Shown here piece by piece: positions 33,476 through 41,935 of a DNA stretch of 64,000 bases (the first letter of the stretch is position 1; each line of letters begins with the position of its first letter). The stretch is from Paenibacillus thiaminolyticus. Its GTDB lineage: Bacteria > Bacillota > Bacilli > Paenibacillales > Paenibacillaceae. Below the pieces are notes generated by a model, which saw nothing but the letters and a program-made list of their open reading frames with translations, was not told the DNA's origin and searched no databases. Position numbers and translations under genes: made by a program. The stretch spans positions 6,479,501 to 6,543,500 of the forward strand of contig NZ_CP041405.1 in assembly GCF_007066085.1 (NCBI RefSeq), read 5' to 3'.

Positions 33476-34180
33476 TTGTATAGAATCATGATCGTGGAAG
33501 ACGATCCGAAAATCGCGCAATTATTGCAATCTCATATTGAAAAATACGGTGATAAAGGCATTATCGTCGACGAGTTCGATCGGGTGCTCGATACATTCCG
33601 GGACATTCAGCCGCATGTCGTCCTGCTGGATGTCAATCTGCCCAGCTTCGACGGTTATTATTGGTGCCGCCAGATCCGCACCGTCTCGACCTGTCCGATC
33701 CTGTTCATCTCGGCCCGAAGCGGAGAGATGGATCAAGTGATGGCGTTAGAGAACGGGGCGGATGATTATATTACGAAGCCGTTCCACTCGGAGATTGTGC
33801 TGGCGAAGATTCGCAGCACGCTGCGGCGGGTATACGGCGATTATGCAGTCAAGGCGAATGAGCGCACGCTGGAACGGTACGGGCTGGCCCTCTATCCCGA
33901 GCGGCTGGAGGTGCGTCTGGGCGAGAAGACGATTATGCTGACGAAGAAGGAAGCGATTCTATTCGAGACGCTGCTGGAGCGCTGTCCCCGTGCCGTCACC
34001 CGGGAACTGATTCTGGACAAGCTGTGGGATGACTCGTTCGTCGATGACAATACGCTTAGCGTTAATATTACGCGGGTCCGCAAGAAGCTGGCGGAGCTCG
34101 GCATCGATGACGCCCTGGAGACTGTGCGCGGCGTCGGCTACCGGCTGAACGTGACCTGGGAGGATGAGCAAGCCCTATGA
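33476..34180 (+). CDS. BceR-type response regulator (OmpR family)
   Basis: A 234-residue response regulator. The receiver has the acidic pair in IMIVEDDP, phospho-acceptor D52 in VVLLDVNLP, and the K of YITKPF. A winged-helix OmpR domain (about 135-230) ends in TVRGVGYRLN. Start at TTG 33476, eight bases after AAGGAG. Its stop overlaps the kinase start (ATGA), so the two are translationally coupled. Together with the kinase and ABC transporter it forms a Bce-like antimicrobial-peptide sensing and detoxification module. Confidence 0.92.
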   Translation: MYRIMIVEDDPKIAQLLQSHIEKYGDKGIIVDEFDRVLDTFRDIQPHVVLLDVNLPSFDGYYWCRQIRTVSTCPILFISARSGEMDQVMALENGADDYITKPFHSEIVLAKIRSTLRRVYGDYAVKANERTLERYGLALYPERLEVRLGEKTIMLTKKEAILFETLLERCPRAVTRELILDKLWDDSFVDDNTLSVNITRVRKKLAELGIDDALETVRGVGYRLNVTWEDEQAL

Positions 34181-35163
34181 AGCTGTTCTGGCGTGAGCAT
34201 CTTCCGTTGGCCGGATTCACCTTCGTCCAGCTGCTGCTTGTCCTGCTTGTCTTCTGGTATGACGGTTATGATCGCCCGTTGACGGCGATGTATGCGATGT
34301 TCCTCGGACTCTGCGTCTTCGCCCTATATCTCGGGTACCGCTATGCGACTCACCGGCTTATGTACAAGCGGCTGACCGATCCGCCGGCTTCACTGACCTC
34401 CACGATTCAGCTCGCGGACGCGGCACCGCTGTCCCGGGCGGTGGATGATACGATCGACCATCAATACCGCTATTATCAGCAGCAGTTGAAGGTGTGGGAG
34501 CGGAAGCAGCAGGAGCATCTTGCCTTCATGAACCAATGGGTGCATCAGATGAAGACCCCGCTCTCGGTGATCGAGCTGATTACGCAGGACGCGGAGGATC
34601 CGAAGCTTGCCAGCATCTCGGAGGAGGCCGATCAGATGAAGCGCGGGCTTGAAATGGTGCTTTATATGGCGCGGCTCGATACGTTCGAGCATGACTTCCA
34701 TGTCGAGAAAAAAACATTGCGCGACATCGTTCATGATGTTGTGCATGAGAACAAGCGCTATTTCATCCGCAGCTACGTCTATCCGGATATTCAGATTGCT
34801 CCGGAGCTGACGGTCGAGACGGATGTGAAGTGGCTGCGCTTCGTCCTGCAGCAGATTGTGACGAACGCGATTAAATATTCGGCCGGCAGCCGCTCGAAAG
34901 TAACTGCCATAGCCTTTACGGAGGGGCGGGCCGTCGTCCTGGAAGTGAAGGATCGCGGGGCCGGCATTCCGAAGCAGGATAGGAAGCGGGTGTTTCAGCC
35001 CTTTTTTACCGGGGAGAACGGACGGAAATATAAAGAATCGACCGGAATGGGACTGTATTTGGCGAAGGAGATTATCGACAAGCTGAATCATGAGATCGAA
35101 CTGGAATCCGAGGAGGGCCAGGGCACGACGGTCCGGATTATTTTCCCGTTCGCCCGTATTTGA
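34177..35163 (+). CDS. BceS-type intramembrane-sensing histidine kinase
   Basis: A 328-residue kinase with two N-terminal helices (about 10-30 and 40-60) joined by a very short outside loop, so it cannot bind ligand itself. Bce-type kinases sense the partner ABC permease. The H-box FMNQWVHQMKTPLSV lies near residue 122. The ATPase domain has N-box QQIVTNAIKYSAGS, KDRGAGIP, and STGMGLYLAKEI. The H-box wording and length fit BceS/GraS-like kinases. Confidence 0.92.
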   Translation: MKLFWREHLPLAGFTFVQLLLVLLVFWYDGYDRPLTAMYAMFLGLCVFALYLGYRYATHRLMYKRLTDPPASLTSTIQLADAAPLSRAVDDTIDHQYRYYQQQLKVWERKQQEHLAFMNQWVHQMKTPLSVIELITQDAEDPKLASISEEADQMKRGLEMVLYMARLDTFEHDFHVEKKTLRDIVHDVVHENKRYFIRSYVYPDIQIAPELTVETDVKWLRFVLQQIVTNAIKYSAGSRSKVTAIAFTEGRAVVLEVKDRGAGIPKQDRKRVFQPFFTGENGRKYKESTGMGLYLAKEIIDKLNHEIELESEEGQGTTVRIIFPFARI

Positions 35164-35228
35164 ACGACCGATGAGGGAGCGATCTCTTGTCGGTTTTTTG
35201 TTGTGACAACCATTATTTGGATCGAACC

Positions 35229-35242
35229 TTACAAAGGTGTAG
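35229..35242 (+). promoter_or_regulatory. BceR-like operator upstream of the ABC transporter
   Basis: TTACA-AAGG-TGTAG matches the BceR-type inverted repeat TnACA-N4-TGTAA with one mismatch. It lies 145 bp before the ATPase start, in a 210-bp gap after the kinase gene, which fits separate induction of the transporter genes. Confidence 0.55.
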
Positions 35243-35373
35243 ACTTTTTGAAAGATTCGGCAATAGGACGAAAGGGAAAAGAGGATTACACTAGAATCAT
35301 AAGCTCATACGCTCAAGATACTGGGCGTTCCAATGGATGCAAGTTATCGAATCAAGGAGGATGTGCAATCAAG

Positions 35374-36144
35374 ATGGAAATATTACGAGTCAAGAACTTG
35401 AGCAAAATATACAAGGGAATGGTCTCTTTTGAAGCATTGTCCAATATTGATCTGACGATTCAAAAGGGTGAGTTCGTCGGCATTATGGGCCCGTCCGGGA
35501 GCGGCAAGACGACGCTCCTCAATCTCGTGTCCACCATCGATGCTCCGACCTCGGGGGAGGTATGGATTGACGGGAAGGATCCGCACAACTTGTCGATGGA
35601 TGAACTGGCCGTGTTCCGGCGGCGGGAGCTGGGCTTCGTGTTCCAGTCCTTCAACCTGCTTCAGACCTTGACCGTCAAGGAAAATATGATGCTGCCGCTC
35701 ACACTGGACGGCACAGACATTGCCACGATGCGGGAGCGGGCCGACCGGATTGCCGGCAAGCTGGGCATCGCCGACATCATGGATAAGCGCACCTACGAGA
35801 TTTCGGGCGGCCAGGCGCAGCGCGCCGCCATCGCCCGCGCGCTCATTCATGGGCCGAAGCTGGTGCTGGCCGATGAACCGACCGGGAACCTGGACTCCAA
35901 GGCGGCGCGCGACGTGATGGAGCTGTTGAGCCAGCTCAACAAGGAGGAGCAGGCGACGATGATGCTGGTTACCCATGATCCGGTGGCGGCGAGTTATTGC
36001 GACCGCGTCGTGTTCATCAAGGACGGCCGGCTCCACAACGAGGTGTACTGCGGCGACAGCCGATCCGCCTTCTACCAGAAGATTATTAATGTGCTGTCGC
36101 TGCTGGGAGGGAACGGCCATGAATTTTCGCCAATTCGCGTATAA
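35374..36144 (+). CDS. BceA-type ABC transporter ATPase
   Basis: A 256-residue ATPase. Walker A is GPSGSGKTT near residue 40, the Q-loop is FVFQSFNLL, the signature is SGGQAQRAAIARALI (ISGGQ), Walker B is LVLADEPTGNLD and the H-loop is VTHDP. It powers target protection or removal of cell-wall-active peptides together with the large permease. ATG 35374 follows AAGGAGG at a rather long 13 bases. Its 3' end overlaps the permease gene by 26 bp. Confidence 0.93.
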   Translation: MEILRVKNLSKIYKGMVSFEALSNIDLTIQKGEFVGIMGPSGSGKTTLLNLVSTIDAPTSGEVWIDGKDPHNLSMDELAVFRRRELGFVFQSFNLLQTLTVKENMMLPLTLDGTDIATMRERADRIAGKLGIADIMDKRTYEISGGQAQRAAIARALIHGPKLVLADEPTGNLDSKAARDVMELLSQLNKEEQATMMLVTHDPVAASYCDRVVFIKDGRLHNEVYCGDSRSAFYQKIINVLSLLGGNGHEFSPIRV

Positions 36145-38044
36145 CAACATCGTCCGCAACAAACGGACGTACATTGCCCATTTTCTGAGCAGCGCGTTCT
36201 CGGTCATGATCTTCTTCACCTATGCCCTGCTGCTGTTCCATCCGGATCTGCAGGGCCAGCTCCGCTCGACAAGCGAGACGATGAGCATGCTTGGCACGAT
36301 GGGGATGAGAGTCTCGCAGATTATGATTTTTGTGTTCTCGTTTATTTATTTGTTCTATTCGGTGAGCGCCTTTCTGAAAAACCGCAAAAAAGAATTCGGG
36401 CTTCTTCTCGTGCTCGGCATCTCGCGCCGGCAGCTGAGGCAGCTAATCTTTATCGAGAACATGATCATCGGCACCGCGGCCATCGTGACCGGCATCGCGG
36501 TCGGGTTGATCTTCGCGAAGCTGACGCTGTTGATTTGCGCGAAGATGCTTGTCATCTACGAAGGGCTGCGCTTCTATATTCCGCTGCAGGCGATCTGGAC
36601 GACTGCGGGCGCCTTCCTGTTGCTGTTCCTGGTCATCGCGCTGTTCACGTCCCGCATCCGCAAGACGGAGCAGCTGGTGGAGCTGTTGAAGTCGGAGGAT
36701 AAGCCGAAGCCCGAGCCGAAGGCTTCGCTGTGGCTCTCTTTGCTGGCGGCCGTTCTTATCGGACTTGGCTACTTCTGCGTCATGGTGTTCGCGGTGAAGC
36801 GAATTTTCTCGTTCGTGCTGCTGTTCGGCGGGGTCGCGCTTGTCGTGGCCGGCACCTACTGGCTGTTCACGCAGTTAAGCGTGTATGCGATCCGCGCCTT
36901 GAAGAAGCGCGAACGGCTTTATTTTCATAAGACGAATCTGCTGACGCTGTCGGAGCTCGCATACCGGATGAAGGATAATGCGGTCATGTTCTTCATGGTT
37001 GCCGTAATCTCTGCCGTCGCTTTCACCGGCATCGGCACCTCGATGTCGATCGGCGATCCCGGCTTACAGGAGATGAAGAATCCGTATGCCTTCACCTATA
37101 TTTCTAGTCAAGGCAACGATCGCGAGCAGGAGCATCTCACCGCCATCGAGAGACGGCTGTCCGAAGCGAATTTCACGTTCCGGATGGGCAGCGTTTCCCC
37201 ATGGTATTCCGATAACGGCCTGCTCATTATGAAGCTCAGCGAATATAACGGCCTGGCTGCCGCCCTCGGCTATGAAGCGGAGACGTTGGGTGACGATGAG
37301 GCGATGCTCGTCCCGACGAGCGTCAACCTGCAGAACCAATACAAGAACGCGTCTGCGGAAGACTACGGGCCGGTAGACATTGTGGAAGGGGACTGGAGCG
37401 CTGATTTCCGTATTGCGAAGCTGGGAACACACATCGTCTATCCGGAATACAGCATGCTCCTGGTGGTAAGCGACGCGAGCTTCGATCGCATCCCCGGCGT
37501 GAACGAGGCTCCCGTAACTTATTTCCTATTCGTCGTCGACCATTGGGAGAAATCGAAAACCGTCTCGCAGCAGCTGCTGGATCAGATTGAGAAGGATGCG
37601 GAGGAGCAGCCGAACCGGAATTTCATGCTGCACGCCCATATCTTTGACTGGCTTCAGATGAAGCAGGGGAACGGGCTGCTGCTGATCGTCAGCGTGCTGG
37701 TCGGAATCGTATTTTTCACCTTCGCGGCAAGCTTGCTCTACTTCAGGCTGTATGCCGACCTGGATCGGGATGAGCGGCAGTATCAAATGATTGCGAAGGT
37801 TGGCTTGAGCCGCAAAGAGCTGAAAAAGATGGTGACGCGCCAACTGCAGCTCATGTTTTTCCTGCCGATTCTCGTCGCCGTCATTCACAGCAGCGTCGCT
37901 TTCACTGCGCTGCAGCAGATCGTCAGCTTCCCCGTGGCATCGTCGGCTGTCATTATCTTTATTAGCTTCCTTTCGATGCAGACGCTTTATTTCTTTGTTA
38001 TCCGCTGGCGGTATTTGAATCATTTGTACGGGCAAATCAAGTAA
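36119..38044 (+). CDS. BceB-type ABC transporter permease
   Basis: A 641-residue permease with the ten-helix FtsX/MacB layout of Bce systems: one N-terminal helix, two groups of three (about 60-230), a helix at about 285, a large extracellular domain of about 200 residues (roughly 310-515), then three C-terminal helices. The N-terminal FRQFAYNNIVRNKRTYIAHF is characteristic of BceB-like proteins. The outside domain would bind the peptide or lipid-bound complex and signal to the kinase. ATG 36119 has GGGAGGG. Confidence 0.93.
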   Translation: MNFRQFAYNNIVRNKRTYIAHFLSSAFSVMIFFTYALLLFHPDLQGQLRSTSETMSMLGTMGMRVSQIMIFVFSFIYLFYSVSAFLKNRKKEFGLLLVLGISRRQLRQLIFIENMIIGTAAIVTGIAVGLIFAKLTLLICAKMLVIYEGLRFYIPLQAIWTTAGAFLLLFLVIALFTSRIRKTEQLVELLKSEDKPKPEPKASLWLSLLAAVLIGLGYFCVMVFAVKRIFSFVLLFGGVALVVAGTYWLFTQLSVYAIRALKKRERLYFHKTNLLTLSELAYRMKDNAVMFFMVAVISAVAFTGIGTSMSIGDPGLQEMKNPYAFTYISSQGNDREQEHLTAIERRLSEANFTFRMGSVSPWYSDNGLLIMKLSEYNGLAAALGYEAETLGDDEAMLVPTSVNLQNQYKNASAEDYGPVDIVEGDWSADFRIAKLGTHIVYPEYSMLLVVSDASFDRIPGVNEAPVTYFLFVVDHWEKSKTVSQQLLDQIEKDAEEQPNRNFMLHAHIFDWLQMKQGNGLLLIVSVLVGIVFFTFAASLLYFRLYADLDRDERQYQMIAKVGLSRKELKKMVTRQLQLMFFLPILVAVIHSSVAFTALQQIVSFPVASSAVIIFISFLSMQTLYFFVIRWRYLNHLYGQIK

Positions 38045-38601
38045 GGCGGCTAGGGGCGAGGCTTAAGAGCTTTGCAGGGCGCGGATTCGCAACTCGGAAA
38101 GACGAGGAAGAGAAGCAGATCTTGATCCTGAGCCGGATGACCGCTGACAGCGTCGTGAAGACCGGCATTCTCCGCAAGGCGGATAACAAGGATGATGTCT
38201 GGAGCTCCGATTCGATCACGTCGCTGCCGGGCGCGGAAGCGGGTCAGGCGCTTCTGCTCGGGCGCCCGCCGATGAAGGATGTGAAGCGGCTGAGCGTCGG
38301 CGGACAGGAGATCAGTCCGGCTTACGGGAGCAACAGTTGGATCGGACATGTGCGCAATGCCGCCTATGCCGAACTGATATTGGTCTTCGATTACGCGGCC
38401 TATGCCCAGGTGGCCATCCCGGAGACGCAGTTGGCGCTGCTCCGTCTGAAGCAGGCATATGGAGAGACGAAGGACGGCTGGATGGAGCCGCCTCCGGATC
38501 GGGTGCTGGCCAATACCGAGTGGCTGAAGCTGACGAAGGATATGAAGGCCAGCGCAGACCACCTGGAAGGCGTGACGATCATCACGCAGAATCAAGAGTG
38601 A
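38045..38601 (+). pseudogene. 3' fragment of an unrecognised protein
   Basis: A frame open from 38041 to 38601 reads KDEEEKQILILSRMTADSVV, then GRPPMKDVKRLSVGGQEIS and ANTEWLKLTKDMKASADHLE. It has protein-like codon use but no ribosome site, and the candidate starts (TTG 38122, ATG 38137) are unconvincing. It begins right at the end of the permease gene. I read it as a C-terminal fragment left after a deletion. The family is unknown. Confidence 0.45.
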
Positions 38602-38605
38602 AGGA

Positions 38606-38629
38606 AGGCCGCCCGGCAAGGGGCGGTCT
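38606..38629 (+). terminator. Hairpin after the fragment
   Basis: AGGCCGCCC pairs with GGGCGGTCT with one wobble. A short pyrimidine tail follows. Confidence 0.45.
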
Positions 38630-38743
38630 CTTGTCATGGCTTCAGAAAGTACAAATGTCAGGGAACGAGAGCCTCTACTATATACAGTCAGGCATGAGGG
38701 GGAGGTAAAGGAGGAGCGAGGCGGATGAAGCGGCAGGCCGGAG

Positions 38744-38985
38744 CAGAGGCTGCGCTGGATGGGAAAACTGCATTTCTGCATTAATTTTTGCCACCATAGT
38801 ATATATTTGGAGAAATTAATGCGAAAATACATCTTTTTTGATGGTTTTGACTTCTTTTTGAGTGATATCGCCGAAATTGATGCGTTTGCGCAGGAATTCC
38901 ATTACGGTGTAGGCTCGATCACATTAAAACTGCGGTTTTGCAGGCTTTGTGGGGCAAGCCGGGCTGAGAATGAGCCAGAAAAACC
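38744..38985. repeat. Modular repeat tract with TGCA/GCAGGAATT units
   Basis: Contains the same short words seen in the 480-bp repeats and near 55900 (AAAACTGCATTTCTGCATT, GAAATTGATGCG, TTTGCGCAGGAATTCC, AAACTGCGGTTTTGCAGG), but not the full element. It abuts the 3' end of a frameshifted lipoprotein gene and contains no supported gene. Confidence 0.5.
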
Positions 38986-39451
38986 GGATAAGCTGAAATA
39001 ACTTCGCCCTCAGGCCACACCATCTTGATGCTGAGGAGATAGGCGGCATCGGGCCGATCGGGCATGCGGAAGGACACCGCCATCGGATTGGTGTCCGCCT
39101 CGTCCTTGGGCCGGGCAGCGGCTTAAGGCTGACCGTGGCCTCGCTCCCGGCCTGGATGCCCTCTCCATCGAGCTGCTTGCCCGTCCGGGGACGATCATCG
39201 TCTGCGGCGATCGCGATGTCGCGCGGCAGCCTGGACGAAGCCTGCAGCGCATCCGGGCGGCCGAGCGTATCTGTCAACGCCGCGATAGCCGGTTCCGCCG
39301 CCATCGGCTCCGCAGCGGCGGTCACATCCGCAGCGGCGGGATTGGTCCTTCGCCCTGGAAGGAACGCGGTCTGCTGCCGGGCCGGGCCGAAGCGGCTGCC
39401 GCAAGCAGACAGCGCAATGCAGAGAAGCGTCAATATGACCTGCTTTTGCAT
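38986..39451 (-). pseudogene. Frameshifted lipoprotein gene
   Basis: From ATG 39451 the frame encodes a lipoprotein signal (MQKQVILTLLCIALSACGS, lipobox LSAC) and an Ala/Pro-rich mature part up to SLKPLPGP. Near 39107 the coding sense moves to another frame that continues DEADTNPMAVSFRMPDRP, LLSIKMVWPEGEVISAYP. A one-base loss near the AAGG at that point explains it. The 3' end then merges into modular repeat sequence. The function of the intact protein is unknown. Confidence 0.6.
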
Positions 39452-39669
39452 GGCATACACCTTCTTTTCCGCATAGATCGTTCATTGCTGGAATAAGCTG
39501 CAAATGGCTGCGGACAGCATCGTCTGACGAGAATGGCAGGACTTAGCGGGGGAAGGTTCAACTATTCAGCGGACTTAGCGGACAGCGCCATGAATGGGAC
39601 GGCCCGAGGCATATCGCCGGATATGGCGGTGGCCCGTAGGCGATTCCGTGCAGCAAGAACGGATTCCGC

Positions 39670-39698
39670 TTGCCAATCGGTTCGCCGCGAGCTATAAT
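39670..39698 (+). promoter_or_regulatory. Promoter of the tetR gene
   Basis: TTGCCA and TATAAT are separated by 17 bp, directly followed by the operator at 39701. Confidence 0.7.
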
Positions 39699-39700
39699 TC

Positions 39701-39714
39701 AGACCAATCGGTCT
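39701..39714. promoter_or_regulatory. TetR operator, copy 1
   Basis: AGACCAATCGGTCT, an inverted repeat (AGACC/GGTCT) just after the -10 box of the tetR promoter, in position for autorepression. Confidence 0.65.
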
Positions 39715-39741
39715 TTTTTTATTTGTCAGGGAGGAGATGGC

Positions 39742-40353
39742 ATGCGCAAGGGAGAACAGACGAAGGAGCATATTGTGAGCCAAGCCGCCAAGCTATTTAA
39801 CCGGCAAGGCTTTCATGGTTCATCGATTACGGACATTATGCGGGAGACAGGGCTGCGGAAGGGCGGCATCTATAATCATTTTGCCAACAAGGATGAATTG
39901 GCGCTGCAAGCATTCGATTATGCGGTCGAGCTGATGAGAGAGCGCTACCTGCAGGCGATTGCAGGGAAGACATCGGCCTGCGAGCAGTTGATAGCCTTGT
40001 TCTCCGTATACAATGAGATTGTCGAAAATCCGCCGCTCGAAGGGGGATGCCCGCTTCTGAATACCGCCATCGATACGGATGACACGCATCCGGCCCTCAA
40101 GGAGAAGGCGCGGACGGCCATGGACCGGTGGCGCGGGCTATTGCGTTCCATCATTCGGTCGGGCATCGATACGGGAGAGTTCCGGGCTGAGTCAGATTCG
40201 GAGTCGGTCATTATATTTCTGACTGCGGCGTTCGAGGGTGGAGTGATGATCAGCAAGCTGTATGACAACAGTGAATATATGCGGGTGACCGTCAGACAGA
40301 TGGCCCAGTATATAACGACGGAATTATTGGTTTCCGGTGAACGGACGCTGTAA
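39742..40353 (+). CDS. TetR-family transcriptional regulator
   Basis: A 203-residue repressor. The N-terminal helix-turn-helix is HGSSITDIMRETGLRKGGIY followed by NHFANKDEL. The C-terminal domain (about 80-200) has the TetR_C layout of YxaF/LmrA-like members (GGCPLLNTAIDTDDTHPALK). Start at ATG 39742 behind GGGAGGAG. Near-identical operators flank it at 39701 and 40381, so it likely represses itself and the downstream DJ-1/PfpI gene. Confidence 0.92.
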   Translation: MRKGEQTKEHIVSQAAKLFNRQGFHGSSITDIMRETGLRKGGIYNHFANKDELALQAFDYAVELMRERYLQAIAGKTSACEQLIALFSVYNEIVENPPLEGGCPLLNTAIDTDDTHPALKEKARTAMDRWRGLLRSIIRSGIDTGEFRAESDSESVIIFLTAAFEGGVMISKLYDNSEYMRVTVRQMAQYITTELLVSGERTL

Positions 40354-40368
40354 GAGGCGTCTTCTCTT

Positions 40369-40394
40369 TTGACAAAAAACAGACCGTTCGGTCT
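40369..40394 (+). promoter_or_regulatory. Promoter and TetR operator copy 2
   Basis: A consensus -35 TTGACA (40369-40374) is followed by AGACCGTTCGGTCT (40381-40394), the same half sites as operator 1. No clear -10 is seen, but the operator would cover that region. Confidence 0.6.
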
Positions 40395-40506
40395 TGAGTT
40401 GGAAGGGCCGGCAGGGCTATGTGCCTGGTCCGATACCGTTCAACCGGCTGCCTTGAGAGAAGACGCTCGAAGGAGCGGGGGAGAAACAGGGGGAGCCGAA
40501 CCTGCC

Positions 40507-40554
40507 TAGCGATGAAGATAGCGATGAAGATAGCGATGAAGATAGCGATGAAGA
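40507..40554. repeat. 12-bp tandem repeat, four copies
   Basis: TAGCGATGAAGA is repeated four times without error in the leader just before the ribosome site of the DJ-1/PfpI gene. The copy number may vary between strains. Confidence 0.95.
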
Positions 40555-40574
40555 TGAAGGAGGAGAAGCAATAA

Positions 40575-41231
40575 ATGAAACGAAGACAAGTCGGCATATT
40601 CGTGTATGACGGCGCAGATCATTTGGATATTGCCGGACCGGCTGAGGTCTTATCGTTAGCGTCGAAGTATAAGACGGAGCAGTTGCTGATGCTATATCAG
40701 AGCAAGCTGATGCCGACGAGACCGTTCCATGTATGCACCATATCCGCTGCAGGCCAGCCGATACAGACGCACACCGGTGTCCGGATGCAGCCCGATTACA
40801 GCTTCACTGACGCGCCCGAGCTTGATATCCTTATCATTCCCGGCGGATCGTTCCTGGCCGTAAAGGCGGTAAGCGGTAATCGGGAAGTGGCGAACTGGAT
40901 CAAGCGGCATCGGTATATTGAGTATATTTGTTCCGTCTGTACAGGCAGTTTCATTCTGAATGAGGCCGGTCTGCTGGACGGGAAGCGGGTCACGACGCAT
41001 CATTTGGCTGCCGGCATGCTGCAGCGGAGCAATGCCTCCCTGCAAGTGGAATCCAAGAGCAAAATCGTTCACGATGGCCATATCGTCACGTCCGGCGGCG
41101 TCACCTCAGGCATCAATATGGCGCTCTATCTCGTCAGGTTAATCCTGGGGGACAAGGCGGCGGCTCGGACAGCGGCGTATATCGAGTTCGCCGAGCCTGC
41201 CGCCAGTTATAGCGGCTTGACGAAGCCATAG
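40575..41231 (+). CDS. DJ-1/PfpI-family protein (isonitrile hydratase-like)
   Basis: A 218-residue class I glutamine amidotransferase-like protein. The nucleophile elbow is ICSVCTGSFILNEAGLLDG with the cysteine near residue 120, preceded by LDILIIPGG; VTTHH and SGGVTSGIN match the InhA-type subgroup. It may hydrate isonitriles or act on small electrophiles. Start at ATG 40575 behind AAGGAGGAG. It is controlled, presumably, by the upstream TetR protein. Its last 25 bp overlap the convergent GNAT gene. Confidence 0.88.
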   Translation: MKRRQVGIFVYDGADHLDIAGPAEVLSLASKYKTEQLLMLYQSKLMPTRPFHVCTISAAGQPIQTHTGVRMQPDYSFTDAPELDILIIPGGSFLAVKAVSGNREVANWIKRHRYIEYICSVCTGSFILNEAGLLDGKRVTTHHLAAGMLQRSNASLQVESKSKIVHDGHIVTSGGVTSGINMALYLVRLILGDKAAARTAAYIEFAEPAASYSGLTKP

Positions 41232-41644
41232 GCCGCATCCTTCAAGAAGCCCAGCTTCTCATAGAAGCGGTGCGCATCGCTGCGCCAGGTGCTGGAGAAG
41301 AGCATGACGCTGTGGCAGCCACGCTCCTGCGCCGCTTGCTCCACCGCTTGGACGAGCATTTGTCCGATGCCGGAACGATGGAACTCCTCGGTTACAATCA
41401 TATTTTCCAGTACCATGAACGGGCGGCAGTTCCCGGTCAGATCCTGGCATGTAATGCCCATTACCGAACCGACGAGCCGTCCCGATTCATGCACGGCGCC
41501 GAGCAGCAAGTAATCCGGGCGGTCCCGGAGCAGGTAGAATGTCTCCCGCAGCCGTTCCCGGTTCGTCGCGCTGCCGTCCAGCTCGGTATATAATGCGGCC
41601 AATTCCTCAAGGTGATCGGCCGTAATGGGGGCAATTCGAATCAT
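41207..41644 (-). CDS. GNAT-family acetyltransferase
   Basis: A 145-residue GNAT enzyme: IRIAPITADHLEELAALYTE at the start, the acetyl-CoA strand and loop LENMIVTEEFHRSGIGQMLV near residues 71-90, and HRFYEKLGF near the end. The substrate is unknown. Start at ATG 41644 behind GAGAGGAG; the frame reaching 41734 is unsupported. The 3' ends of this gene and the PfpI-family gene overlap by 25 bp, so they share no room for separate terminators. Confidence 0.92.
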   Translation of the reverse strand: MIRIAPITADHLEELAALYTELDGSATNRERLRETFYLLRDRPDYLLLGAVHESGRLVGSVMGITCQDLTGNCRPFMVLENMIVTEEFHRSGIGQMLVQAVEQAAQERGCHSVMLFSSTWRSDAHRFYEKLGFLKDAAYGFVKPL

Positions 41645-41808
41645 AGTTTCAGGCTCCTCTCTCCATGATCTCCGCTGCCAATGTTTGGCACACGATGACT
41701 CCATTGTAGTCACTCGCATCCTGTCACGCAACACCTATTTGCAACACAAGGCGGCACACAGGCATAGGCGGACATCATGGTTAGAAGAGCGGCTGCAAGC
41801 AGACAAAA
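41645..41808. other. Intergenic region, no gene seen
   Basis: Upstream region of the acetyltransferase gene. No conserved frame or further clear signal is seen; a terminator follows at 41809. Confidence 0.35.
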
Positions 41809-41843
41809 TGCGCTCCCCGCCGGACTGCCGGCTGGAAGCGCAT
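41809..41843 (-). terminator. Terminator of the 75-residue gene
   Basis: Reading leftward, ATGCGCT and AGCGCAT with inner GCCGG/CCGGC pairing form a long stem followed by TTTTG. Confidence 0.7.
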
Positions 41844-41935
41844 TAATGTCAGGGATTTATTGGCGGCTGCACGGAACCGTCGCGCCTTGCGGCCGCCCGC
41901 CATCTTGAGCCAGGCGGCGAGGAAGCAAGGGCTGC

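Noticed and set aside
38759..39001. 80-codon frame as a small protein
   Set aside because: It is made of repeat modules, lacks a ribosome site and overlaps the frameshifted lipoprotein gene on the other strand.
40513..40574. AMKI-repeat peptide read through the 12-bp tandem repeat as a leader peptide
   Set aside because: There is no upstream ribosome site for its start. The frame is a consequence of the repeat.
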